DNA of 64,000 nt from Actinoallomurus spadix (GCF_024055725.1 NZ_JAMXMX010000020.1:62001-126000), one strand, 5' to 3'; shown: positions 17,111-26,462, counted from the first letter of the stretch. The notes: generated from the letters alone by a model not told the origin. A program made the numbers and translations.

Positions 17111-19912
17111 GTGGACGAGCACGCAGGCGACCTCGGCCCGGTCACGAGACCGGAGCCGGATCCGGGGGAGCCGATCGTCGGCCGGGACGCTGAGCTGGCC
17201 CGCCTCTCCCACGCCGCGGACCCGGCGTCGGCCGACCGGGTCCTCATGCTGGTCGGGGACCTGGGCACCGGGAAGAGCGCGCTGCTGAGGCACACGATGC
17301 GCCGGGCCGAGGCCGGCGGTGCCCGCGTACTGCACGCCGAGGGAAGCGAGTCGGAGTCGGACCTGGCGTTCGCCGCCCTGCATCAGCTGCTGCGGCCCGT
17401 ACTGGCCGAGGCGGACGGACTACCGGACCGGCAGCGTGCCGTGCTCCTGGACGCCTTCGGCATGGGGCCGGACACGCTCCGGCATTCGGGGACACCCGAG
17501 CCCATGCTGATCGGAGTCGCCGTCCTGAGCCTGCTGTCGGCCGTGAGCGACGACCGTTCCGTGCTCGTGGTGCTGGACGACGCGCAGTGGTTCGACCGTG
17601 CCTCCCTGTCCGCACTGTCCTTCGCCGTCAGGCGGCTGGAGGGCGAACCGGTCACGACGCTGATCGGGGTCCGGGGCGGTGCTCCTCTCCCGGGATTCGA
17701 CCGTCATGTGCCGGCGCTCACCCTGGGACCGCTCGACGACGCCTCGGCCGACCGGCTGCTGGACCTGCAGCCGGAGAGCCCCACCGGCCGCGTACGGGCG
17801 CGGATCCTCGACCAGGCGGGCGGCAACCCGCTGGCGCTGGTGGAGCTGACGAGGGCGGTCACCGCGCACGACGCGGCCACGGGGATGCCGCCCGCCGGTC
17901 CGCTTCCGCTCACCGATCACCTGGAGCAGATCTTCGCCGCCCGCCTGAACGGCCTTCCCCCCGCCACGACCCGGGCCCTGCTGCTCCTGGCCGCCATGGA
18001 CAGCGCCGACTCCGCGATCGCCGTCTCGGCCGGGCTCCCGAACGCCGAGGACGAGACCTGGCTGCCCGCCGAGCAGGCCGCACTGATCCGGCGGGCCGGC
18101 CGTGACGTCCGGTTCCGTCACCCACTGATCCGGTCCGCCGTGTATCACGCGGCGTCCCTGGGCGCGCAGCGCGAGGCTCACCTCGCGCTGGCCGAGATGC
18201 TGCGGGACGAACCGGATCGGCGTGCCTGGCATCTGGCCGCCGCCAGCCCGGGTCCGGCCGCGGCCGTATCGGCGGAGCTCAGACGGACCGCCGACCGGGC
18301 CCGCCGGCGCGGCGGCCACGCGGCGGCGGCCAAGGCCCTCCAGCGCGCCGCGGAGCTCACGCCGCGGCGCGAGGAGAGCGCCCGCCTGCTGGTCGAAGCC
18401 GCAGAGGCGGCCGTGTTCACCGGAGACCTGCCCTGGGTCGAGGAACTGGTCGCCGCGGCACGCGCGCGCACGGACGACCGGGCGCTGCTGGTCTCCGCCG
18501 CCGTGCAGGCCGGACGGCTGGCGGTGCTGACCGGACGCCACAGCACGGTCTTCTCCCGGCTCACCGACCTCGCCGAGGAACTGGCGACCTCCCAGCCCGC
18601 CGTCGCGCTGGACCTCCTGGCCGGCGCCACCGTCGTCCGCTTCTACTCCGGGGAGGACGCCCAGCGGCACCGTGTCCAGGACCTCCTGCGGCGCCTGCCC
18701 GAGGACGCCGCGCACGCGGGCCTGCGCACCTGGGTGAGGGTCGTGTCGGACCCCTTCGACGACCGGGCCGGATCCCTTCGCCTGCTCGCGCGGTCGGCCG
18801 CCGACGCGGAGGCCAGGCCGGAGCAGCTGACGACCGTCGGAATCCTGGCGTGGCTCCTCGACGAGACCCCGCAGGCCGTCCGGGCCTTCGACGAGGCGTT
18901 CGACCGCTGGAGGCTGCAGGGACAACTGCCGGAAGGGCTGGGCGGCGCGGTCGGCTGGGCCTACGTGGAACGCGGCCGATGGGACCAGGCCCGTGAGGCC
19001 TGCGCCCGCACCACCGCGATCGGCTGGGCGGCCGGCCTCGACCACGCCGTGGCCTGCGCGGCCACCGTGGACGCCATCGTTCTGGCCTACCAGGGCGACG
19101 CGGAGGCGGCCCGGGCACGAGCCGAGGACGCGCTCACCCTCGTCGATCCGCTGGAGAGCCGGTCGGTCGCCGTCTACGCCCGTCGTGCGCTCGGCGCCGC
19201 GGCGGCCGCGGAAGGCGCGTACGACACCGCGTACGACCGGCTCCGCATGGTCTTCACGGCGGACGGCGCGCCCGTGCACTATCACGCCTCCTACCCGGCC
19301 CTCGCGGACCTGGCCGCCGCCGCGGTGCGCTGCGGCCGTCGCGAGGAGGCCCGCCTGATCGTCGAGCGTTCCGCGCGAGCGCTCGGGGAGAACGCCTCGC
19401 CCCGCCTGCGCGCGCTGATCAGCCGCGCCCGTGGCCTGCTGGCGGATCCCGAGGACGCCGAGCCGTACTTCCGCGCGGCCCTGGCGGATCCGGCACTGGA
19501 GCACTGGCCCTTCGAACGCGCCCAGAGCCTGCTCGACCTCGCCGAGTGGCTGCGGCGCCGCCGGCGCATCGCGGAGGCGCGGGTACCGCTCGCCGAGGCC
19601 CTGGAGACCTTCCGCCGCCTGGGCGCACGCCCGTGGATCGAGCGGGCCCGCGCCGAATCACGGGCCGCCGGCCTCGCCGTCACGGACTCGGCACCCGACG
19701 CGCTCGCCGAACTCTCCCCGCAACAACAGCAGATCATCAGGCTCGCCGCCCGCGGGCTGACCAACCGCGAGATCGGCGAGAAACTCTTCCTCTCCCCGCG
19801 CACGGTGGGCTCGCACCTGTACCGCAGCTTCCCCAAGCTGGGCATCACCGCCCGGTCCCAGCTGCGCGACCTCATCGAGGGCACACTCGCGACGGCCGGC
19901 CGGCGGGAGTGA
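17111..19912 (+). CDS. Large LuxR-family (LAL) regulator with AAA ATPase domain
   Basis: A 933-residue transcription regulator. The N-terminal AAA domain starts with GRDAELARL and has Walker A GDLGTGKSALL and Walker B VLVVLDDAQWFD. A long middle region of helical, TPR-like repeats (about 330-850) follows. The C-terminal LuxR helix-turn-helix is LSPQQQQIIRLAARGLTNREIGEKLFLSPRTVGSHLY. I choose the GTG at 17111, which has GGGAG before it; the frame is open to 16931, but that part lacks coding bias. Ligand- and ATP-responsive activators of this type usually switch on adjacent clusters, here the divergent hydrolase operon. Confidence 0.9.
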   Translation: MDEHAGDLGPVTRPEPDPGEPIVGRDAELARLSHAADPASADRVLMLVGDLGTGKSALLRHTMRRAEAGGARVLHAEGSESESDLAFAALHQLLRPVLAEADGLPDRQRAVLLDAFGMGPDTLRHSGTPEPMLIGVAVLSLLSAVSDDRSVLVVLDDAQWFDRASLSALSFAVRRLEGEPVTTLIGVRGGAPLPGFDRHVPALTLGPLDDASADRLLDLQPESPTGRVRARILDQAGGNPLALVELTRAVTAHDAATGMPPAGPLPLTDHLEQIFAARLNGLPPATTRALLLLAAMDSADSAIAVSAGLPNAEDETWLPAEQAALIRRAGRDVRFRHPLIRSAVYHAASLGAQREAHLALAEMLRDEPDRRAWHLAAASPGPAAAVSAELRRTADRARRRGGHAAAAKALQRAAELTPRREESARLLVEAAEAAVFTGDLPWVEELVAAARARTDDRALLVSAAVQAGRLAVLTGRHSTVFSRLTDLAEELATSQPAVALDLLAGATVVRFYSGEDAQRHRVQDLLRRLPEDAAHAGLRTWVRVVSDPFDDRAGSLRLLARSAADAEARPEQLTTVGILAWLLDETPQAVRAFDEAFDRWRLQGQLPEGLGGAVGWAYVERGRWDQAREACARTTAIGWAAGLDHAVACAATVDAIVLAYQGDAEAARARAEDALTLVDPLESRSVAVYARRALGAAAAAEGAYDTAYDRLRMVFTADGAPVHYHASYPALADLAAAAVRCGRREEARLIVERSARALGENASPRLRALISRARGLLADPEDAEPYFRAALADPALEHWPFERAQSLLDLAEWLRRRRRIAEARVPLAEALETFRRLGARPWIERARAESRAAGLAVTDSAPDALAELSPQQQQIIRLAARGLTNREIGEKLFLSPRTVGSHLYRSFPKLGITARSQLRDLIEGTLATAGRRE

Positions 19913-19935
19913 GGGCCCGCCCGGTCGTGGAAGCA

Positions 19936-20017
19936 GTCACCTGACGCAGACCGCGTGCCATCCCGCCGGGACGAGACTGAGCGCGGGGGCGAGGAGCCGG
20001 TGACCTGCCAGGTGACC
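19936..20017 (+). repeat. Repeated GGTGACC boxes upstream of FUSC gene
   Basis: GGTGACC occurs at 19999-20005 and again at 20011-20017, and the inverse GTCACCTG lies at 19936-19943 (matching CAGGTGAC at 20009-20016). They fall in the 152-base gap before the FUSC gene and could bind a regulator, perhaps the LuxR protein encoded just upstream. No stronger signal supports this. Confidence 0.3.
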
Positions 20018-20064
20018 CGCCCCGTCATCCCGATGCCTCTCCCGGTGACGAAGGACGGAACTCC

Positions 20065-21816
20065 ATGGCGGCCGCGAAGACAGCGTCGCTGCGGGACCGG
20101 TTCGCCGCCGCCGACCCGGGGCTGCTGCGGCTGACCGCCGGGCTCCGCGCCGTCCTCGGCCTCACTCTCACCCTGGCCGCGCTGACGGTGCTGGACCGGT
20201 CTCCGGTCGTGCTCCTGACCGGAGGTTTCACGGCGGTGGTCACCTCGCTGGCGATCAGCGACCCGCACCCCCGCGCCCAGATGCGCACCCTGCTCGCCGG
20301 GGTGCCCGTGACCCTCGCCGCCGTGACGGCCGGGGGCCTGCTGGCACCGGTCCCGCTCGTGTCGCGTACGGCCTTCCTCGCGCTGATCTTCGCCGCGGTC
20401 TACGCGCGCCGCTTCGGACGGCGCGGACTGGATCTCGGGATCTTCGCCTTCATGGGCTACTTCCTGTCCCAGTTCGCGAGGATCCAGCCCCACCAGCTCC
20501 CGCAGCTGACCGAGGCGTCGGCCGTCGCCTTCGCGGCGGCCGCGGTCACCCGTCTCTGCCTGGTGCCCGCGACGTCCCGCGGCATTCACCGGCGCCTCAG
20601 AGCGGCGTTCGACAGCCGCCTGTGCGACGCGCGGCGGGCCGCGTCGGGCCCGCCCGCAGGCGGCGCGCCCGGCGCCCGGGGACTCCAGCGACGTCTCGAC
20701 CGGCTGCACGCCACCGCGCTGCTCCTCCGGGAGTTCCTGCAGGAGGCTCCGGCGGGGCTGCTCCACGACACGGCGGCGGAGCTCGAGCGGACGGCACGTG
20801 CGGACGCGACCGCTCAGCGCCTCGGCGCGCTCGCGATCCGCTCGTCGATCGTGTCGACGGCGTCCGTCGCCGACACGATGAGTCCGGCACCGGCGGACCG
20901 GGCGGAGCCGGGCCGGGAGGCGCTCCCGCCGGGCGCGCCGCGGTCTTCCGGCCCGTGGCGGCCTACGACGCGGCAGGCATTCCAGGCGACCGCCGCGGCC
21001 GCGCTCGCGATGGCCGGCGGGCAGCTGGCCGCCCCGCACCTGTGGTACTGGGCCGTGGCCACGGCGTGGGTCGTCTTCGTCAACGCCGAGCACACCGGGG
21101 ACATCCTGCTGCAGAGCGTCCGGCGGCTGGCCGGCACCGTCGCCGGGGTGCCGTTCGGATACGGCCTCGCCGTCCTGGCCGCCGGGCGTACGACCGTGGC
21201 CCTGGCCCTCCTCCTCGCCTGCGTGTTCGGGATGTTCTACACCCCTTCCGGCAGCTACTGGGCGGTGGTCTTCTTCATCACCGGCTCGCTCGGCATGGTG
21301 CTCGCCGTCCTGCACACCCTCTCCCCGGAGCTGCTCGTCCTGCGCATCGAAGAGACCGTCCTGGGGGCGGGGTGCGGGATCCTGGCGGCCGCGCTGGTCG
21401 TCCCCACCAGCGTCCACACGGTCGCCGAGACGCGGCTGAGGAGGCTGCTCCGCATCCTCGAGCACGTCGCGTGCCGGGCGCCGCGCGCCGGCTCCCCCGA
21501 GCCCGCGCCCGATGTCCGCGATCTCGACCTTGCGCTGGAGGCATTCCGCGAGGCGTGCCGTCCCTTGGTGCATCCGCTCAATCCCCGCCGCGCCGAACGC
21601 GCCCGGGTCCGCCGTCTCCTCGAGCGGATGGAGGCCGCCTCCTTCCGCGCGCGGAGCCTCGCCACCGAGGCCGGGCCCGCGCGAGGCACGGCAACGACGC
21701 CTTCGTCTGGCAGGATGCACTGGGCCGATCCCGACCCACGACCGAAGGAGTCTCCATGGCCGGCACCGACAGCAGCAAGTACGAGGGATTCACGGCCGAA
21801 GAGCGGGCCGCGATGA
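20065..21816 (+). CDS. FUSC-family membrane protein (aromatic acid exporter-like)
   Basis: A 583-residue membrane protein with two blocks of hydrophobic segments (about 25-170 and 310-460) separated by a charged cytoplasmic region. This is the fusaric-acid-resistance (FUSC)/AaeB-like layout; such proteins export aromatic acids or other small compounds. The start at 20065 has GAAGGA upstream. Its last 20 codons overlap the start of the DUF1801 gene by 61 bases; the frame there is a poor, proline-rich tail, so the functional end may be slightly earlier. Confidence 0.82.
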   Translation: MAAAKTASLRDRFAAADPGLLRLTAGLRAVLGLTLTLAALTVLDRSPVVLLTGGFTAVVTSLAISDPHPRAQMRTLLAGVPVTLAAVTAGGLLAPVPLVSRTAFLALIFAAVYARRFGRRGLDLGIFAFMGYFLSQFARIQPHQLPQLTEASAVAFAAAAVTRLCLVPATSRGIHRRLRAAFDSRLCDARRAASGPPAGGAPGARGLQRRLDRLHATALLLREFLQEAPAGLLHDTAAELERTARADATAQRLGALAIRSSIVSTASVADTMSPAPADRAEPGREALPPGAPRSSGPWRPTTRQAFQATAAAALAMAGGQLAAPHLWYWAVATAWVVFVNAEHTGDILLQSVRRLAGTVAGVPFGYGLAVLAAGRTTVALALLLACVFGMFYTPSGSYWAVVFFITGSLGMVLAVLHTLSPELLVLRIEETVLGAGCGILAAALVVPTSVHTVAETRLRRLLRILEHVACRAPRAGSPEPAPDVRDLDLALEAFREACRPLVHPLNPRRAERARVRRLLERMEAASFRARSLATEAGPARGTATTPSSGRMHWADPDPRPKESPWPAPTAASTRDSRPKSGPR

Positions 21817-22208
21817 AGGACCACGCTCAGGAGCAGAAGAAGGCGGCGCGTCGCGCCTCCGCCGCGGAGGCGGCGGCGGAGGCGGAGCGGGACGTGGTCG
21901 AGAAGATCGCCGGAATGAAGGACTCGGACCGGCTCATGGCCGAGCGGGTCCACACCCTGATCACCTCCAACGTCCCGGCCCTCGCGCCGAAGCTCTGGTA
22001 CGGGATGCCCGCCTACGCGCTGGACGGCAAGGTCGTCTGCTTCTTCCAGCCCGCGGACAAGTTCAAGGCGCGCTACGCGACCCTCGGGTTCAACGACCCG
22101 GCGAAGCTCGACGAGGGCGAGATGTGGGCCACCAGTTACGCCGTGACCGAGCTGACCCCCGAGGTGGAGGCCCGGATCGTCGAGGTGGTCAAGCGCGCGG
22201 CGGGCTGA
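21756..22208 (+). CDS. DUF1801 (YdhG-like) domain protein
   Basis: A 150-residue cytoplasmic protein. Residues 1-65 are charged and rich in Ala/Glu/Lys, probably a coiled or helical segment. Residues 70-150 carry the DUF1801 core: LAPKLWYGMPAYALDGKVVCFFQPADKFKARYATLGF. The ATG at 21756 is preceded by AAGGAG. It overlaps the end of the FUSC gene in another frame and is followed after 13 bases by an acetyltransferase, so the three may be cotranscribed. The family's biochemical role is not established. Confidence 0.85.
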   Translation: MAGTDSSKYEGFTAEERAAMKDHAQEQKKAARRASAAEAAAEAERDVVEKIAGMKDSDRLMAERVHTLITSNVPALAPKLWYGMPAYALDGKVVCFFQPADKFKARYATLGFNDPAKLDEGEMWATSYAVTELTPEVEARIVEVVKRAAG

Positions 22209-22221
22209 GAGGACGTACGGC

Positions 22222-22929
22222 GTGCCGGTGGACCGCGACACCGTCGCGCTCGACGACCCGGTGGGCGAGTCGCTCCGCGGCCACCACGCGCACCTCGCCC
22301 GCCGGCTCGGCCGGGCCGCGACCTACGAGCGGGAAGTGGCGACCTTCTCCGCTCTGTCCGCCGACCCGGACGGGGCGGAGTGGGCCGACCTCGCCCGGCT
22401 GCTCGGACGGGGCGAACTCGCCGACCTGTTCAGCCGCCCGGTGAGCCCGCCGCCGGACTGGGAGCCGGTCTTCGTCCTCGAAGGCCGGCAGATGCTCTGG
22501 CCCGGCGGCGACGGCACCGATCACCCGGCGGCCGGGACCGGCACCGGGGTGGTCGAGCTGGGCGCGGACAGTGTGCCCGAGATGCTGGACCTCGTCGCGC
22601 GGACCCGGCCGGGGCCGTTCTGGCCGCGTACGCGCGAACTCGGCACCTACCTCGGCATCCGTGAGAACGGCAGGCTGGTGGCGATGGCGGGTGAGCGGCT
22701 CCGGCCTCCGGGATGGGCCGAGATCAGTGCCGTGTGCACCGCACCCGAGGCGCGCGGGCGCGGGCACGCCGCCCGCCTGGTCCGTGCGCTCGTGGCGCGC
22801 GTCCTGGCCCGGAACGAGCGTCCCTTCCTCCACGTCGCCGAGGCGAACACGGGCGCGATCGCCCTCTACGAGCGGATCGGCTTCGAGACGCGCACGCGGG
22901 TGACCTTCCGCGGATTCCGCGTTCCCTGA
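22222..22929 (+). CDS. GNAT-family N-acetyltransferase
   Basis: A 235-residue protein with a C-terminal GNAT fold (about 115-235). It uses acetyl-CoA to acetylate an amine. The acetyl-CoA loop reads CTAPEARGRGHAARLV, followed by FLHVAEANTGAIALYERIGF, typical of the FR47-like subgroup. Residues 1-110 form an extra N-terminal part that may be a degenerate second GNAT domain. It begins with a GTG and GAGAGGA upstream. The substrate is not readable. Confidence 0.85.
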   Translation: MPVDRDTVALDDPVGESLRGHHAHLARRLGRAATYEREVATFSALSADPDGAEWADLARLLGRGELADLFSRPVSPPPDWEPVFVLEGRQMLWPGGDGTDHPAAGTGTGVVELGADSVPEMLDLVARTRPGPFWPRTRELGTYLGIRENGRLVAMAGERLRPPGWAEISAVCTAPEARGRGHAARLVRALVARVLARNERPFLHVAEANTGAIALYERIGFETRTRVTFRGFRVP

Positions 22930-22976
22930 CGGCGCCACGGGCGATGACGTCACCGGCACCCGCCACGACGGCCTGA

Positions 22977-23780
22977 TCAGCAGCCGTGGAAGCGGGCGTC
23001 GGCGGACCACCCGGTGTTGGCCCAGGACCGCGGGTCGGGCGGTGTGAAGCCGGGGAACAGCCTCGCCAGTTCGGTGAGCAGCCAGCCGGTGAAGCGGGCG
23101 GCGCCCTGCGGGCAGGTGTGGATGCCGTCGGTGCTGCGGTACGCCCTGCCGCCCTCGGCCCGCCGGTAGGTGCGGCCCCATACCGCGCCGGCGTCGAGGA
23201 CGGCCGCGCGTCCCGAGGATCGGGCCGCGACCGCGCGTGCGGCGTCCGGGGTGCGGTTCAGGTCCGCCATGTGCGGCTTGTAGAAGTCATCGGGTCTGAT
23301 CGGCGGCATGGTGACGAAGACGAGCTCGGCGCCGGACCTGGTCACCGTGGTCAGCAGCCTGCCGTAGGCGTCCTCCTGCTCCTGGCGACCGCCCCAGTCG
23401 TACGTGGTGATCTGGTAGATGACCACGGTGGGCCCGGCGGAGGCGATCTGCCCGGGCAGCGTTTTCCAGTGCTTGTCGGAGAACGGCCCCACGACGTTCC
23501 CGCCGCCGTCGGCGGCGATCGACCGGAACCCGACGCCGCCGGCCTTCAGCGCGGCGGCCAGCGGCAGCGCCTCGCCCGCGGCGATGGAGTCGCCGAGGAA
23601 GAGGACCTTGGACAGACCCAGGCCGGCGGATGCGCCGGTCGTGTTCGTCGCGCCGGTCGAGCCGGTCGCGGTGGGCGCGCCGTGGGAACAGGCGGCAGTC
23701 GGCAGAAGCAGGGCGGTCAGGGCGAGGACGACGCTCGATGCCCTGGCCGGTCCGGTGAGGAAGGTCCGTGTCCTGGTCAT
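22977..23780 (-). CDS. Lipoprotein SGNH/GDSL hydrolase
   Basis: A 267-residue exported hydrolase. The signal peptide ends in the lipobox TAAC near residue 31 and is followed by a Gly/Ser/Thr linker. The catalytic block I is FLGDSIAAGE near 62, and the catalytic D..H pair reads STDGIHTCPQG. SGNH enzymes remove or transfer acetyl groups on polysaccharides and other esters. It is transcribed away from a two-component system, beyond which lies an acyltransferase-3 with a similar leader sequence. The set suggests regulated acylation and deacylation of an envelope or secreted polymer. Confidence 0.85.
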   Translation of the reverse strand: MTRTRTFLTGPARASSVVLALTALLLPTAACSHGAPTATGSTGATNTTGASAGLGLSKVLFLGDSIAAGEALPLAAALKAGGVGFRSIAADGGGNVVGPFSDKHWKTLPGQIASAGPTVVIYQITTYDWGGRQEQEDAYGRLLTTVTRSGAELVFVTMPPIRPDDFYKPHMADLNRTPDAARAVAARSSGRAAVLDAGAVWGRTYRRAEGGRAYRSTDGIHTCPQGAARFTGWLLTELARLFPGFTPPDPRSWANTGWSADARFHGC

Positions 23781-23824
23781 GGGACCGACGGTGCCGCGCT
23801 CGTGTCCCGGCGTCTCCGCCGTCG

Positions 23825-23841
23825 TGTCGCGATCATGTCGC
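23825..23841 (+). promoter_or_regulatory. TGTCGC direct repeat between SGNH gene and response regulator
   Basis: TGTCGC occurs at 23825-23830 and 23836-23841, 11 bases apart, the spacing used by OmpR/PhoB-type regulators that bind one face of the helix as a tandem dimer. It sits in the divergent gap between the SGNH hydrolase and the response regulator gene, the expected place for autoregulation. Confidence 0.4.
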
Positions 23842-23893
23842 AGAGATCCCGTCGAAGCCGCCGTGTCCGCCCGATGTCGTTCATGCTGGGCGT

Positions 23894-24568
23894 GTGGCGG
23901 CGATTCTGCTCATCGAGGACGACCCTCTGGTCCGGCGCGGGCTTCAGCTCGCGCTGCGCAGGCACGGCCATGACGTCCGTACGGCGGGCACCGGTGAGGA
24001 CGGCCTCCGCGAGCTCCGCTCGGCCACGCCGGACCTGGTGGTGCTCGACCTCATGCTGCCGGGCATCGACGGGGTCGAGGTCTGCCGCCGCATCCGGGCG
24101 GCCGGCGAAGTGCCCGTGATCATCCTGACCGCGCGGGGTGACGACTTCGACGTGGTCGGTGGTCTGGAGGCGGGTGCGGACGACTACGTCGTCAAGCCGG
24201 CGCGGCCGACCGTGCTCGACGCGCGGATCCGCGCGGTGCTGCGCCGCAGCACCGGCACCTCCGACGGTGTACGAGTGCATCGCGACCTGCGCATCGACAC
24301 CACGGCGCTCACGGTGTCGTTGCGCGGCGACCTGGTGACGCTGACGCCGACCGAGCTGCGGCTGCTGCTGACCCTGTCCCGGGCGCCCGGGCGGGTGTTC
24401 ACCCGGCAGCGGTTGCTGGAGGAGGTGTGGGAGCAGGACTATCTCGGTGACTCACGGCTGGTCGACAACTGCGTGCAGCGGCTCCGGGCGAAGATCGAGA
24501 CGGATCCGGCCGCGCCGGAGTACGTGCAGACCGTGCGCGGGTTCGGCTACCGGTTCGGGCCGGTATGA
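23894..24568 (+). CDS. OmpR-family response regulator (system 1)
   Basis: A 224-residue two-domain regulator. The receiver domain (1-115) has acidic ED near 8-10, the phosphorylated aspartate in VVLDLMLPG near 52, a threonine in ILTARG and the lysine in VVKPA. The winged helix (130-224) has LTPTELRLLLTLSRAPGRVFTRQRLLEEVW and ends VRGFGYRF. I choose the GTG at 23894, which starts the fold immediately; longer frames run into the promoter. It overlaps the kinase gene by 4 bases. Note that the usual KPF of the receiver reads KPA. Confidence 0.92.
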   Translation: MAAILLIEDDPLVRRGLQLALRRHGHDVRTAGTGEDGLRELRSATPDLVVLDLMLPGIDGVEVCRRIRAAGEVPVIILTARGDDFDVVGGLEAGADDYVVKPARPTVLDARIRAVLRRSTGTSDGVRVHRDLRIDTTALTVSLRGDLVTLTPTELRLLLTLSRAPGRVFTRQRLLEEVWEQDYLGDSRLVDNCVQRLRAKIETDPAAPEYVQTVRGFGYRFGPV

Positions 24569-25977
24569 CCGGGCGGCTGTGGCCGCGTGGCCTGCGCGCC
24601 CGGCTGTCGCTCACCTTTGTGCTGGTCACCGTGCTCGGCGCCGCCGCGGCGGCCTGGTCGAGCGCCGGATCGGCGAGCACCGCGCTGGTCACCTCGACGC
24701 AGCGGCGGCTCACCGAGAGCATCGCCGGCCAGATCGGCGCGACCACGCCCCAGCTGACCTACCCACCGGACCAGGCCGCGCTCGACCGGCTGCGGGCGGC
24801 CGTCGGCGCGAACACGCTGGTGACCTACCGCGACCTGCGGTCCGCGGACGGTGCCGAGACCGGGCTGGTCACCGAGGCGCTCCACACCGCCGTCCGCACC
24901 CGGGACCGTCTCGTCACGCAGCGGGTCACCGCGAGCGGCAGACCGTGGCTGCTGATCGGCACCCCGATCGTGATCACCGGGCCGGACGGCGCCCGCACTC
25001 CCTCCGGCATCGAGGTGTACGCCGTGCGCGACCTGACCGGCGTCGAGCGGCAGGTCGACGATCTCGCCTGGTCGGCGGCCGGTACGGCCGCGCTCGCGCT
25101 GCCGCCGGCGGTGCTCCTGGCGCTGCTGGCCGCGCGGAGCGTGCTGCGCCCGGTGCGCGAGCTCCGCGACACCGCGCGCCGGCTGGCCGCCGGTGACCTC
25201 GCCGCGCGGTCGCCGCCCCAGGGCGCCGACGAACTGGCCGAGCTGACCGTCACCGTGAACGAGATGGCCGAGTCGCTGCAGACCTCCATGGCCGCGATGC
25301 GGCGGATGCAGGCCGACGCGAGGAGGTTCGCCGCGGACGTCTCCCACGAGCTGCGCACCCCGCTGAGCACGCTGACGGCGGTGATGGAGGTCCTGGCGAC
25401 CGCGGCCGCCGAGATGGAGGCGGACGCCCGCGAGTCCGCGCAGATGGCGATCACCGAGACCCACCGGCTGGTCCGGCTCGTGGAGGACCTGATGGAGGTG
25501 TCCCGCTTCGACGCCGGCACCGCCCGGCTGCGGCTGGAGGAGGTCGAGGTGGGCAACGCCGTACGGGACTGCCTGCGCGCCCGGGGATGGCTGGACCAGG
25601 TCGACCTGGCCGCGCCGGAGGAGATCCCGCTCCGGCTGGATCCGCGCCGGCTGGACGTGATCGTGGCCAACCTGGTCGGGAACGCGCTCCGGCACGGCGG
25701 ACCACCGGTGCGCGTCAGCGTCTCGGCGACCCGGGAACAGGTGCGGATCGAGGTCGGTGACGGCGGGCCGGGCCTGCCCGAACACGTGCTGCCGCACGTG
25801 TTCGAACGCTTCTACAAGGCCGACGCCGCCCGCGTCCGTACCCCGGGCAGCGGGCTCGGCCTAGCCATCGCGCTCGAGAACGCCCGCCTGCACGGCGGTG
25901 ACCTGACCGCGGGCAACGCGAGCGGCGGCGGCGCGCGTTTCGTGCTGCGACTGCCGCGGAAACGGGAGGACGGGTGA
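24565..25977 (+). CDS. Sensor histidine kinase (system 1)
   Basis: A 470-residue membrane kinase. TM1 is about residues 14-35, an extracytoplasmic sensor of about 130 residues follows, TM2 is near 172-195, then HAMP, the dimerisation domain with DVSHELRTPLSTL (phospho-His) and an ATPase domain with N (NLVGNALRHGG), G1 (DGGPG), F (FERFYKAD) and G2 (GSGLGLAIA) boxes. It overlaps the response regulator and the lipoprotein genes by 4 bases each. The extracytoplasmic sensor and the lipoprotein partner suggest it reads a cell-envelope signal. Confidence 0.92.
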   Translation: MTGRLWPRGLRARLSLTFVLVTVLGAAAAAWSSAGSASTALVTSTQRRLTESIAGQIGATTPQLTYPPDQAALDRLRAAVGANTLVTYRDLRSADGAETGLVTEALHTAVRTRDRLVTQRVTASGRPWLLIGTPIVITGPDGARTPSGIEVYAVRDLTGVERQVDDLAWSAAGTAALALPPAVLLALLAARSVLRPVRELRDTARRLAAGDLAARSPPQGADELAELTVTVNEMAESLQTSMAAMRRMQADARRFAADVSHELRTPLSTLTAVMEVLATAAAEMEADARESAQMAITETHRLVRLVEDLMEVSRFDAGTARLRLEEVEVGNAVRDCLRARGWLDQVDLAAPEEIPLRLDPRRLDVIVANLVGNALRHGGPPVRVSVSATREQVRIEVGDGGPGLPEHVLPHVFERFYKADAARVRTPGSGLGLAIALENARLHGGDLTAGNASGGGARFVLRLPRKREDG

Positions 25978-26447
25978 GACGGATCTGGCCGGTGGTGGCG
26001 GTGCTGGTCCTCGGCTCCTGCGGTGTCCGGCCGTCCGGGGTGACCGACGCGGGCAGGGCGCCGACGGGCGTCGCGCACGGGGTGACGCTGTACTTCGTCG
26101 ACGCGCATGAGCGGCTCCGGCCGCAGTTCCGGCGAACCTACCGCCTGGGCACCGTTCCCGAGGCCGTCTCGTTGCTGCTGTTCGGGGTGGGCGACTCGGA
26201 CCTGCACACGGAGATCGCGTCGGTCGCGGGGCCCCGGATTCTGGCGACCACCGGCCCGGGGCTGATCCAGCTGAGGGTGCCGCTGGCGCTCCGTGAGGTG
26301 ACGCCGCTGGGCATCGACCAGATCGTGTGCACCGCACTCGGCGTCCACGTGCAGAGCGGCGGGTCGAGGAGGACGAGGGTGCAGGTCCGCTTCACGCTGT
26401 CCACCCACGAGTCGGAGAAGCGACGGACCTGTCCGCTGATCCGGTGA
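25974..26447 (+). CDS. Small GerMN-type lipoprotein of two-component operon
   Basis: A 157-residue lipoprotein. The signal peptide ends in LGSC near residue 16, and the rest (about 40-140) resembles a GerMN domain: LYFVDAHERLRP, then RLGTVPEAVSLLLFGV, an A..GPRIL strand and a closing VCTALG. It overlaps the kinase stop as GTGA. This order (regulator, kinase, GerMN lipoprotein) mirrors mtrA-mtrB-lpqB of actinobacteria, but the lipoprotein is far shorter than LpqB and lacks its propeller part. It probably modulates the kinase at the outer face of the membrane. Confidence 0.75.
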   Translation: MRRIWPVVAVLVLGSCGVRPSGVTDAGRAPTGVAHGVTLYFVDAHERLRPQFRRTYRLGTVPEAVSLLLFGVGDSDLHTEIASVAGPRILATTGPGLIQLRVPLALREVTPLGIDQIVCTALGVHVQSGGSRRTRVQVRFTLSTHESEKRRTCPLIR

Positions 26448-26462
26448 TCGGGGATCAGGCGA

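Noticed and set aside
17420-19504. 694-residue minus-strand frame opposite the LuxR gene
   Set aside because: Complement of a well-supported regulator; no start signal and no recognisable domain.
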